From assembly GCA_963783785.1 (NCBI GenBank), contig CAWAOQ010000006.1, positions 558,001 to 622,000 on the forward strand: a stretch of DNA of 64,000 nucleotides. Direction: 5' to 3'. The notes under the pieces are model-generated. The model saw only the letters and a list, made by a program, of their open reading frames with translations. It was not told the origin of the DNA and ran no database searches. The position numbers and the translations under genes are program-made. Origin of the DNA: CADEEN01 sp963783785. GTDB taxonomy: Bacteria > Pseudomonadota > Gammaproteobacteria > Burkholderiales > Burkholderiaceae_C. Below are positions 25,342 through 33,347 of this stretch, one piece after another. How positions within the stretch are numbered: the stretch's first letter is position 1; every line of letters starts with the position of its first letter.

Positions 25342-25963
25342 ATGTCCCTTGCCGAACTGATGGGCCTGTTGCTGGCCTTCATCGCCCGTGTGATCACGGG
25401 CACACAGGGCCATTGGAAGGGCTGCCCGCCGACCGCCGAACAGCGCATCTACTTCGCCAACCACCAGAGCCACTTCGACTGGGTCCTGATCTGGGCCGCG
25501 CTGCCGAAGGATCTGCGCACCAAGACCAGGCCGATCGCGGCCAAGGACTACTGGACCGCAACCCCGTTCAAGCATTGGCTGACGCGCGAGGTGTTCAACG
25601 CGGTGTTCGTTTCGAGGCAGCGCACCGATGACCAGGACCCGCTCGAACCGCTGGTCCAGGCGCTGCAACAGGGCGATTCGCTGGTGATCTTTCCCGAGGG
25701 CACGCGCAGCAACAAGGGCGAGCCGATGCCGTTCAAGAGCGGGCTGTACCACCTGGCCGAGCAGTTCCCGCAGGTGCAGCTGATCCCGACATGGATCGAC
25801 AACGTGCAGCGCGTGATGCCCAAGGGCGAGGTGGTGCCGGTGCCGATCCTGTGCACGGTGACCTTCGGCGCGCCGCTGCAGCTGGGCGAGGGCGAAGACA
25901 AGCCCGCGTTTCTCGAGACGGGCGCGCGAGGCGGTGGTGGCCTTGCGGCCGAGGGTGTCATGA
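25342..25963 (+). CDS. PlsC-like acyltransferase, reading frame broken by one extra base
   Basis: The acyltransferase catalytic HX4D is H41...D46 (NHQSHFD) and the second block is FPEGTRS at residues 117-123, so this is a 1-acyl-glycerol-3-phosphate-type acyltransferase. After residue 193 (FLET) the open frame becomes Gly-rich nonsense. Dropping one G in the GGG at 25920-25922 restores AREAVVALRPRVS and a TGA at 25961-25963, which overlaps the next gene's ATG, giving 206 aa. It sits between an exporter and a CdsA-like gene, suggesting phospholipid synthesis. The break is probably a sequence error. Confidence 0.82.
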
Positions 25964-26932
25964 CTTCCCTGCGCAACCTCACCGTCGACGAGCAGGTCGG
26001 CACTGCTGTTCTTCACGCTGTTCGGCCTGCTGGTGCTGGTGTCGGTGGCCACGGCGCTGTACTCGCTGCGCGACACGCCCGGCGCCCAAGGCGAAGCCCT
26101 CAAGCGGTTTCGCCGCGATCTGCGCGCCGTGTGGGTCGGCGCCACGGCGTTCTGGCTGGCGTGGGTCTCCGGTCCGGTTGGCGCGACGCTGTTCTTCGGC
26201 CTGTTCTCGTTCCTGGCGCTGCGCGAGTTCATCACGCTGCAGCACACCCGCCGCAGCGACCACCGCAGCCTGATCCTGGCCTTCTTCTTCGTGCTGCCGG
26301 TGCAGTACGCAATCGTCGCCACGCGGCACTTCGACCTGTTCACGGTGTTCATCCCGGTCTACGTGTTCTTCGCGATCCCGGTCGTCAGCGCGATGGCCGG
26401 CGACCCGCACCGCTTCCTCGAGCGCAACGCCAAGATCCAGTGGGGCATCGTCGTTTGCGTCTACGGCCTGTCGCACGCGCCGGCATTGCTGCTGCTCGAC
26501 TTCCCGCGCTACGCGGGACGCGGCGCGTTCCTGCTGTTCTTCCTGGTCATCGTGACCGCGGTGGCGCAGGTGGTGCAGGAACTGGCCAGCCGCCGGCTGC
26601 GCCGGCGACCGGTGGCGCGGCACATCAGCCGCAGCTTCTCGTGGCGGGCCTGGGTCATCGGCGCGATCGTCGCCGCCTGCGTCGGCGCGCTGCTGTACTG
26701 GATCACGCCGTTCAAGGCCGGCCAGGCGCTGGCGATGGCCTTCATCGCGGCCGGCTGCGGCACGCTCGGCGAGTTCGTGATGAAGGCGCTGAAGCGCGAC
26801 GCCGGCGTCTTCTACTGGGGCAACCGCAGCGGCGTCACCGGCGCGGTCGGGCTTCTCGACCGCGTCGCGCCGCTGTGCTTTGCCGCGCCGGTGTTCTTTC
26901 ACTCGGTGCGCTGGTACTTCAAGCTGGCCTAG
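25960..26932 (+). CDS. CdsA/YnbB-like phosphatidate cytidylyltransferase family protein, frame broken by one extra base
   Basis: ATG 25960 gives MTSLRNLTVDEQV, the expected N-terminus, but the frame then derails; removing one G at 25999-26000 joins it to ALLFFTLFGLLVLVS and the rest, 323 aa in total. Six to eight membrane helices. The family normally ends with a KD...PGHGG...DRxD active-site signature. Here the matching stretch (KRDAGVFYWGNRSG, then GLLDRVAP) lacks the KD pair, the His and the final Asp, so CDP-diacylglycerol synthesis is doubtful. The pairing with an acyltransferase is common. It is followed 8 bases later by ruvC. Confidence 0.75.
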
Positions 26933-26940
26933 AAGCAGCC

Positions 26941-27489
26941 ATGCGCATCCTCGGCATCGACCCCGGCCTGCAGACGACGGGCTTCGGCGTCATCGACGCC
27001 GATGGCCCGCGCCTGCACTACGTGGCCAGCGGCACCATCAAGACCGCCACGGCGGCGCGCGGCGACCTGCCGGCGCGGCTGAAGATCATCTTCGAGGGCG
27101 TCTGCGAGGTGGCGTCGCGCTACGACGCCCACTGCGCCGCGGTCGAGATCGTGTTCGTCAACGTCAACCCGCAGAGCACGCTGCTGCTCGGGCAGGCCCG
27201 CGGCGCGGCACTGGCCGCGCTGGTGTCGCGCTCGCTCGCGGTGTCGGAATACACCGCGCTGCAGATGAAGAAGGCCATCGTCGGCAGCGGCCACGCGCAC
27301 AAGACGCAGGTGCAGGCGATGGTGCAGCGGCTGCTGGCACTGGCGGCCACGCCGGGCCCCGACGCGGCCGATGCGCTGGGCATCGCGATCACCCATGCCC
27401 ACGCCGGGTCATCGCTGGCCGCGCTGGCCAAGGCCACGCCGCTGGCCCGGCGCCAGCACGCGCAGTACCGGCGCGGGCGGGCTTACTGA
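26941..27489 (+). CDS. ruvC: Holliday junction resolvase RuvC
   Basis: Protein of 182 aa with all four catalytic acids in place: D7 (GIDPGLQTTG), E69 (AAVEIVFVN), D141 and D144 (PDAADALGIAI). It cuts four-way DNA junctions with RuvAB, whose genes are not in the window. In related genomes it follows purH; here a five-gene lipid/export block separates them. It converges with the second exporter, 5 bases between stops. Confidence 0.96.
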   Translation: MRILGIDPGLQTTGFGVIDADGPRLHYVASGTIKTATAARGDLPARLKIIFEGVCEVASRYDAHCAAVEIVFVNVNPQSTLLLGQARGAALAALVSRSLAVSEYTALQMKKAIVGSGHAHKTQVQAMVQRLLALAATPGPDAADALGIAITHAHAGSSLAALAKATPLARRQHAQYRRGRAY

Positions 27490-27494
27490 CACTC

Positions 27495-28697
27495 TCACTC
27501 GGACCGCAGCGCCTCGACCGGATCGAGCCGTGCGGCGCGGCGCGCCGGCAGCACGCCGGCCGCCAGACCGATCACCGCGCTGCTGGCCACCGCCAGCAAT
27601 ACATACAGGATCGGCGTGGCCACCGGCAGCGCCGGCACGACCACACGGATCAGCTGCGCCAACCCCAGGCCGATCGCCACCCCGAGCATGCTGCCAAGCA
27701 CGGCCAGCACCACCGCCTCACCGAGAAACAGCCTCAGGATCGTCTGCCGCTGGCTGCCCAGCGCAATCATCAGCCCGATCTCGTGGGTTCGCTCGGCCAC
27801 CGCGATGGTCATGATCGTGACGATGCCCACCGCGCCGACCAGCAACGAGATGCTGCCCAGCGCCGCGACCGCCATGGTCAGGATGTCGAGGATGTTCGAC
27901 AGCGTGCTGAGCATCTCTTCCTGCGTCGTCACCGTGAAATCGGCGCGGCCGTGGCGCGACTTCAGCACGGCCTCGGCGGCGGCGGCGACCGCCTTGGCCG
28001 AGGCGCCCTCCGCATAGGCCAGGTTGATCTCGGTGAGGCCATCGCGGTTGAACAGTTCCATCGCGCGCGCCGACGGCACGAACGCGGTGTCGTCGAGGTC
28101 GATGCCGAGAAACTGGCCCTTGGGCACCAGCACGCCGATGACGCGGAAACTCTGCCCGCCGATGCGCAGCCGTTCGCCCAGCGCGTTGCCGGCGCCGAAG
28201 ATCTCGTGCTTGAGCTTGGGCCCCAGCACGACGAAGCTGCGGGCCTCGTCCGCGCCTTCGCCGGGCAGGAACTGACCGACCGCGAGACGCATGTTGAAGA
28301 CGCCGAGCGCGGCGGCCGAGACGCCGTACACGATCGTGCGGCGCAGCCGGCCGCGCGCCTCGGCCTCGGCGTTGCCCCAGGCGGTCGGCACCACGCCGAC
28401 CACGCCGGGTACACGTTCGAGCGCACGCGCATCTTCCAGCGTCAACGGCCGCACCGAGGTCGGCAGACCCGGCGGTGCCACGCCCCGTGTCCCGGTGCGC
28501 CCCGGCGCAATGCCGATGACGTTGGTCCCGAACTGCGAGAACTCGGCCAGCACGAAGCGATGGATGCCCTCGCCGATCGAGGTCAGCAGGATCACTGCCG
28601 CGATCCCCACCGCGATGCCCGCCAGCGTCAGGAAGCTGCGCATGCGCTGCGAGCCGATCGAGCGCCACGCGAATCGGATGGCATCGTTCGAAGTCAT
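27495..28697 (-). CDS. ABC exporter permease 2, MacB-like
   Basis: Protein of 400 aa. An N-terminal helix (about residues 20-42, SFLTLAGIAVGIAAVILL), a periplasmic MacB_PCD domain of about 230 residues, and three C-terminal helices. The MacB_PCD and FtsX hallmarks are SIGEGIHRFVLAEFSQFGTN and ERTHEIGLMIALGSQRQTI; the end PARRAARLDPVEALRSE is standard. Two distinct permease genes in tandem suggest a heterodimer with the upstream one. Confidence 0.9.
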   Translation of the reverse strand: MTSNDAIRFAWRSIGSQRMRSFLTLAGIAVGIAAVILLTSIGEGIHRFVLAEFSQFGTNVIGIAPGRTGTRGVAPPGLPTSVRPLTLEDARALERVPGVVGVVPTAWGNAEAEARGRLRRTIVYGVSAAALGVFNMRLAVGQFLPGEGADEARSFVVLGPKLKHEIFGAGNALGERLRIGGQSFRVIGVLVPKGQFLGIDLDDTAFVPSARAMELFNRDGLTEINLAYAEGASAKAVAAAAEAVLKSRHGRADFTVTTQEEMLSTLSNILDILTMAVAALGSISLLVGAVGIVTIMTIAVAERTHEIGLMIALGSQRQTILRLFLGEAVVLAVLGSMLGVAIGLGLAQLIRVVVPALPVATPILYVLLAVASSAVIGLAAGVLPARRAARLDPVEALRSE

Positions 28698-28701
28698 GGC
28701 C

Positions 28702-29910
28702 TCATCGCCTGGCCAGTGCCGCCACCGGATCGAGGCGGGCCGCGCGACGCGCAGGAAGGACGCCGAACAGCATGCCGGTGACGAGAGCGGTACCCAGCCC
28801 CGCCAGCACGGCCCAGTCGGGGGGATAGGCGGGGAACACCGGATACAGCACGCGGATCACGGCGGCGCCGGCCAGTCCCAGCGCATAGCCGATCACCGCG
28901 CCCGCGGCGGACAGCAACGCAGCCTCGACCAGGAACGCCGTGCGGATGGTGCTGCCGCTGGCACCGAGCGCCTTCAGCAAACCGATCTCGCTGCGCCGCT
29001 GCGCCACCGACACCAGCATCACGTTCATCACCAGGATGCCGGCCACAGCCAGGCTGATGGCGGCAATCCCGGCCACACCCAGGGTCAGCGTGCCGATCAG
29101 GCGATCGAAGGTCGCGAGCAGCGCATCCTGCGTGATCACGGTGACGTCCTCCTCCCCGTCGTGGCGCGCCTTGATGATCTCGGCGGCCTGCCGCTTGGTG
29201 ACCTCGATCGCATCGCGGTTGCGCGCTTCGACCAGGATGCGGAACAGCGTGTTGGTGTTGAACATCGCCTGCGCGACCGCCACCGGCACCAACGCCAGTT
29301 CGTCGGTGTTCATGCCCAACCCGCTGCCGGTGGCAGCCAGCACCCCGATCACACGGAAGCGCCGGTCGCCGACACGGACGAACTGGCCGAGCGCCGTCTC
29401 GTTGGGGAACAGTTCGGCGCGCAGCTTGGCCCCGATCACCATCACCGGCGACCCGCGACCCCAGTCTTCGCGCGGCAGAAACTGGCCCTGTGCCATCTTG
29501 AACTGGCGCACCTCGATGAATTCGGCGGTCGAACCGACCACCATGCCCTCGCGCAAGCGCCCGCCGACCGACAGCTCGGAGGTGCCCACCGTCAGCGGCG
29601 CGGCGCGCAGCACGCTGGATGCGCGCAGCAACGCGCGGGCGTCGTCGATGGTCAGGTCGCGCGGCGTGGTGCTGACGAAGCTGCCCGGATTGATGCCGCC
29701 GGTCTCGGTGCGGCCGGGCAAGACGATCACCAGGTTGCTGCCGATGGCGCTGAACTCGCGCTCCACGTAGCGGCGAGCGCCGTCGCCCAGTGCGGTCAAC
29801 GTGACCACCGCAGCCACCCCGATGGCCATCGCCAGCATCAGCAGCGCGGTGCGCAGCCGGTTGCCGCTCGCGGCGCCGACGGCGAAGGCGACCAGGTCAC
29901 GCGCACGCAT
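28702..29910 (-). CDS. ABC exporter permease 1, MacB-like
   Basis: Protein of 402 aa from the ATG at 29910 (MRARDLVAFAVGAASGNRLR), chosen over one 15 codons earlier that would deepen the overlap with the ATPase gene; as called, the overlap is 14 bases. Same architecture as its neighbour: helix at about 20-42, periplasmic domain with GDGARRYVEREFSAIGSN, and RRSEIGLLKALGASGSTIRT before the last helices. The two permeases are related but clearly diverged. Confidence 0.9.
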   Translation of the reverse strand: MRARDLVAFAVGAASGNRLRTALLMLAMAIGVAAVVTLTALGDGARRYVEREFSAIGSNLVIVLPGRTETGGINPGSFVSTTPRDLTIDDARALLRASSVLRAAPLTVGTSELSVGGRLREGMVVGSTAEFIEVRQFKMAQGQFLPREDWGRGSPVMVIGAKLRAELFPNETALGQFVRVGDRRFRVIGVLAATGSGLGMNTDELALVPVAVAQAMFNTNTLFRILVEARNRDAIEVTKRQAAEIIKARHDGEEDVTVITQDALLATFDRLIGTLTLGVAGIAAISLAVAGILVMNVMLVSVAQRRSEIGLLKALGASGSTIRTAFLVEAALLSAAGAVIGYALGLAGAAVIRVLYPVFPAYPPDWAVLAGLGTALVTGMLFGVLPARRAARLDPVAALARR

Positions 29911-30574
29911 CTTCGGTCGCGCCCGCGCCGCGGGTCTCGTCAAGCGTGATGGCACCGTCTTGCATCATCACGCGCCGGTGTGCGCGCGCGCCGAGCGCCG
30001 CATCGTGCGTGACCACCAGCAGCGTGACACCGGCGGCATTCAGTGCTTCCAGCAGGCGCATCACCTCTTCGCCGGTGGCGCGGTCGAGGTTGCCGGTCGG
30101 CTCGTCGGCCAGCAGCATGGCCGGCTGCATGATCGTGGCGCGCGCAATGGCCACGCGCTGGCGCTGGCCTCCGGAGAGTTGGTCCGGTCGATGCCCGGCG
30201 CGGTCGGCCAGCCCGAAACCGTCGAGCGCCTTGCGCACGCGCGCCTCGCGCTCCCTGGCCGGGATGCCGGCCAGCACCATCGGCAGCGCGATGTTCTCCG
30301 CCGCGGTCAGCCGCGGCACCAGATGGAAGCTCTGGAACACGAAACCGATCCGATGGCTGCGCACGCGCGCCTGCTCATCGGCCGACAGGGTGGTCACGTC
30401 GCGTCCCTCGAGATGGTAGGTGCCGGCATCGGGGCTATCGAGCAGGCCGAGCACATTGAGCAGCGTCGACTTGCCGGAGCCCGACGGCCCCATCACCGCG
30501 ATGTATTCGCCGGGCGAGATGCGCAAGTCGATGCCGGCCAGCGCATGCACCACGCTGTCGCCGAGGCGGAACAC
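29897..30574 (-). CDS. ABC exporter ATPase, MacB-like, start unclear
   Basis: At least 225 aa from a GTG at 30574. Walker A GPSGSGKST at residues 29-37, LSGGQRQ at 133-139, LLADEPTGNLD at 154-164, VTHD at the end. The usual first strand (here QIELARIER) is encoded just upstream of that GTG with no ATG, GTG or TTG in frame before the adaptor stop at 30640. An ATG at 30633 lies in another frame and would need one more base to connect. Either initiation is unusual or a base is missing near 30600-30620. Confidence 0.85.
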   Translation of the reverse strand: MFRLGDSVVHALAGIDLRISPGEYIAVMGPSGSGKSTLLNVLGLLDSPDAGTYHLEGRDVTTLSADEQARVRSHRIGFVFQSFHLVPRLTAAENIALPMVLAGIPAREREARVRKALDGFGLADRAGHRPDQLSGGQRQRVAIARATIMQPAMLLADEPTGNLDRATGEEVMRLLEALNAAGVTLLVVTHDAALGARAHRRVMMQDGAITLDETRGAGATEDACA

Positions 30575-30637
30575 GCGCTCGATGCGGGCCAGCTCGATCT
30601 GCGCCGCCGCACGCTTGCAGGAACGGCCGCCATCGCG

Positions 30638-31804
30638 TCACTTCGCCGTTGCGGTTTCTTCGACGGCGGTGGCGCCAGCCTTGACGCCGGCACGATCGAG
30701 CGAGCTGACGATCCGATCGCCGGCCACGAGGCCTTCGGTGATCTCGGTGTACTCCCAGTTCGCCACGCCGGTCTTGACCGGCCGCTCGACCAGGCGCTCG
30801 CCGTCGAAGAGCAGCACGCGGCCGCCCTGCAGCAGCGCCGAGGTCGGCACGCGCACCACGTCCTTGCGCACGTCGAGAATCACTTCGACGTCGGCGCTGT
30901 AGCCCACCAGCAGGTGCCCGGCGGACTTCGGATCATCGAAGACCACTTCGACCTCGACGGTGCGCGCCTGCTTTTCCACCGCGGTCACATACGGTGCAAC
31001 GCGACGCACCTTGCCGGGGAAGGACTTGCCTGGCAATGCGTCGAGCGAGATCCGCACCGGCTGGCCCGCGCCGATCTTCGGCGCATCGACCTCATCCATC
31101 GGGGCATTCACGTACAGGCAGGAATCGTCGATCAGATCGATCGCCGGCGGCGTGGCCACACCCGGCGGTGACGGGGTCGAGTACTCGCCGACCTCGCCGA
31201 CGATCTTGGCCACCGTGCCTGCGAATGGAGCCACCAGCACCGTGCGCTGCCGCGCGGTGCCGACCACGTTGACGCGCGCCTGCGACTGGGCGACGTCGGC
31301 GTTGGCGGTGGCGCAGCCGGCCGCGCGCGCCTCGGCCTCGGCGCGCACGGTGTCGAGCCGACCCTCGGACACGAAGCCCTTCTTGAACAGTTCCTCCTGA
31401 CGCTGGACCTCGCGTTGCGCCAGGTCGGCCATCGAGCAGGCTTCGGCCACCCGCTTGCGCGAGGTATCGAGCTGCGCCCGCGCAAATGCCTGCTCGGCCT
31501 GCTGATCGTCGTTCCACAGCTGCATCAGCAACTGTCCCTTCTTGACCCTGTCCCCCTCCTTGACCGCGAGCACCTCGATGCGGCCGCCGGCAATCGTCGA
31601 CAGCCGCGTCCTCTGGCAGGCCTCGACCGTACCGGCGCGGGTGTTGGCCACCGTCGCTTCGACGACGCCGCGGCCCACGGGGGCGACCAGTACAGCGACG
31701 GGCTTCGGCCGACCGAGCCACCACGACAGCGCGGCGCCGAGCGCCAGAACCACCAGGGCAATCAGTCCGCGGTGAATCCACTTCTTCGGGGCTGTTGCAG
31801 GCAT
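30638..31804 (-). CDS. Membrane-fusion (HlyD/MacA-like) adaptor of ABC exporter 2
   Basis: Protein of 388 aa. N-terminal anchor at about residues 12-29 (RGLIALVVLALGAALSWW), lipoyl domain halves (GRIEVLAVKEGDRVKKGQLL and VLVAPFAGTVAKIVGEVGE), helical hairpin between, then barrel and membrane-proximal domains. First gene of the adaptor-ATPase-permease-permease operon. It resembles MacA; export of macrolide-like, lipid or peptide substrates is possible, and an outer-membrane TolC partner must be encoded elsewhere. Confidence 0.9.
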   Translation of the reverse strand: MPATAPKKWIHRGLIALVVLALGAALSWWLGRPKPVAVLVAPVGRGVVEATVANTRAGTVEACQRTRLSTIAGGRIEVLAVKEGDRVKKGQLLMQLWNDDQQAEQAFARAQLDTSRKRVAEACSMADLAQREVQRQEELFKKGFVSEGRLDTVRAEAEARAAGCATANADVAQSQARVNVVGTARQRTVLVAPFAGTVAKIVGEVGEYSTPSPPGVATPPAIDLIDDSCLYVNAPMDEVDAPKIGAGQPVRISLDALPGKSFPGKVRRVAPYVTAVEKQARTVEVEVVFDDPKSAGHLLVGYSADVEVILDVRKDVVRVPTSALLQGGRVLLFDGERLVERPVKTGVANWEYTEITEGLVAGDRIVSSLDRAGVKAGATAVEETATAK

Positions 31805-31878
31805 GTGATCTACGGCAGATGGTCTTGGGGCGCCAGCTTAACGGACCGGCCGCGCATCGCCATGTCGCCGTGGCGAGC

Positions 31879-32094
31879 TCAGCCAAAGGCCAGTTGCCAA
31901 AGGGCCACCAGCACGTGGCCCCAGATGCCGATGTTGAAGCCCAGCAGGCCGAACAGCTTGGCCCAGTTGAACAGCGACCGCGCCCGCCGCGCGCAGCCGT
32001 CTTCGCCGGTGACGGCGTAGAGCAGGATGAAGAACACCGACGGCACGAAGGTGGCCACCGTCAGCGTGCCCATGACCCAGTAGAAGATGGTCAT
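31879..32094 (-). CDS. Small two-helix membrane protein, function unknown
   Basis: 71 aa with two hydrophobic stretches, about residues 4-28 (FYWVMGTLTVATFVPSVFFI) and 46-68, separated by a short charged CARRARSLFNWAK linker. I do not recognise a family; small proteins of this look occur in Burkholderiales genomes. It follows the 62-aa protein gene by 4 bases, and both are in line with lpxC downstream of the dcw cluster. Confidence 0.6.
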   Translation of the reverse strand: MTIFYWVMGTLTVATFVPSVFFILLYAVTGEDGCARRARSLFNWAKLFGLLGFNIGIWGHVLVALWQLAFG

Positions 32095-32098
32095 GCGT

Positions 32099-32287
32099 TC
32101 ACGGCAGCGGCGTCAGCCGCTGCAGCAGGATCGCGGCGACGAAGGCGGCCGCCGCGATCAGCGTCCACTTGACGATCGCGGTGCCGCGTTTGCGCCAGAC
32201 CGGTTGGCCGGTGACCACGAACACCGCGAAGCACAGCAGCCCCGCCAGCAGCAGCAGGCCGAACACCAGGCGGATCAGCAGCATCAT
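32099..32287 (-). CDS. Small two-helix membrane protein, function unknown
   Basis: 62 aa, almost entirely hydrophobic: helices at about residues 2-27 and 38-58 joined by TGQPVWRKRGTAIVK. No family recognised. It begins 31 bases after the lpxC stop and precedes another small membrane protein gene; the pair could be cotranscribed with lpxC. Confidence 0.6.
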   Translation of the reverse strand: MMLLIRLVFGLLLLAGLLCFAVFVVTGQPVWRKRGTAIVKWTLIAAAAFVAAILLQRLTPLP

Positions 32288-32318
32288 GGCTTGCGGCCTG
32301 CGACCGGTCGGCTGCGCG

Positions 32319-33254
32319 TCACCAGGCCGGCGCGAGTTCGGCGAAGCCGGCCGGTGCTTCGCGCTCGTCGTCGAAGCTGACGATCTCGTAGGCGCCCGGG
32401 TCGGCCAGCAGCGTTCGCAGCAGCTTGTTGTTCAACGCATGGCCACTCTTGAACGCGGTGTAGTGGGCCAGCATCGGGTGGCCGGCGACGTAGAGGTCGC
32501 CGATGGCGTCGAGGATCTTGTGCTTGACGAACTCGTCGTCGTAGCGCAGTCCCCCGGCATTGAGCACCTTGGTGTCATCGACCACGATGACGTTGTCCAT
32601 GCTGCCGCCCAGGCCCAGGCCGCGCACGCGCATCGCCTCCACGTCCTTGGTGAAACCGAAGGTGCGGGCGCGGGCGATGTCACGCTTGTAGAGGCCCGAG
32701 CCCATGTCGAAACTGACGCGCTGGCCGGTGGCGTTGACCACCGGGTGGTTGAACTCGATCTCGAATGTCAGCACGAAGCCGTGGTGCGGCTCGAGCCGCA
32801 CCCATTTCAAGCCAGCGCCCTCGCCTTCACGCACTTCCACCGGCTTCAACACGCGGATGAAGCGTTTGGGTGCATCCTGCAGCTCGATGCCGGCGCTCTG
32901 CAACAGGAACACGAAGCTGGCCGCCGAGCCGTCGAGCACCGGCACCTCGTCGGCGGTGATGTCGATCGCGACGTTGTCCAGGCCCAGCCCCGCACAGGCC
33001 GACAGCAGATGCTCGATGGTCTGCACCTTCGGTGCGCCGGGGTCGCCGCCGAGGCTGATGGTCGAGGCCATGCGCGTGTCGCACACCGCCTGCGGGTTGA
33101 CCGGGATCGTGACCGGCTGCGGCAGGTCGGTGCGGCGAAAGGCGATGCCACTGTCGGGCGGCGCGGGGCGCAGCGTCAGCTCGACCCGCTGGCCGCTGTG
33201 CACACCCACGCCGACGGCGCGGGTGAGTGATTTCAAGGTCCGCTGTTGCAGCAT
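32319..33254 (-). CDS. lpxC: UDP-3-O-acyl-N-acetylglucosamine deacetylase LpxC
   Basis: Protein of 311 aa, the committed step of lipid A synthesis. Zinc ligands are present: H82 (TIEHLLSA), H245 and D249 (HKILDAIGDL); the catalytic His272 is in SGHALNN. The N-terminus MLQQRTLKSLTRAVGVGVHSG is standard. It lies after ftsZ, its usual position at the end of the dcw cluster, with a hairpin repeat in the 93-base gap. Confidence 0.98.
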   Translation of the reverse strand: MLQQRTLKSLTRAVGVGVHSGQRVELTLRPAPPDSGIAFRRTDLPQPVTIPVNPQAVCDTRMASTISLGGDPGAPKVQTIEHLLSACAGLGLDNVAIDITADEVPVLDGSAASFVFLLQSAGIELQDAPKRFIRVLKPVEVREGEGAGLKWVRLEPHHGFVLTFEIEFNHPVVNATGQRVSFDMGSGLYKRDIARARTFGFTKDVEAMRVRGLGLGGSMDNVIVVDDTKVLNAGGLRYDDEFVKHKILDAIGDLYVAGHPMLAHYTAFKSGHALNNKLLRTLLADPGAYEIVSFDDEREAPAGFAELAPAW

Positions 33255-33286
33255 GGCGTGATTGTCCCGCAGCGCGGAAAGACCTT

Positions 33287-33334
33287 CACCCCATGGCGAC
33301 CCCTCTCCTCGCGCTGCAGGAGAGGGCCGGGGTG
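33287..33334. repeat. CCCTCTCC-type hairpin repeat between ftsZ and lpxC
   Basis: Arms CACCCC...CCCTCTCCT and AGGAGAGGG-CC-GGGGTG enclose a GCG-rich loop, giving a long interrupted stem. This matches the look of widely dispersed CCCTCACCCC/GAGAGGG intergenic repeats in proteobacteria. There is no T-run, so it is not a simple terminator, but it would fold in the ftsZ-lpxC transcript. Confidence 0.7.
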
Positions 33335-33347
33335 AGGGAGGGATCGA

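Noticed and set aside
25342..27489. A 715-codon frame joining acyltransferase, unknown sequence and RuvC as one fusion protein.
   Set aside because: The middle is off-frame to the CdsA-like gene. The chain results from two one-base insertions, and RuvC has its own start at 26941.
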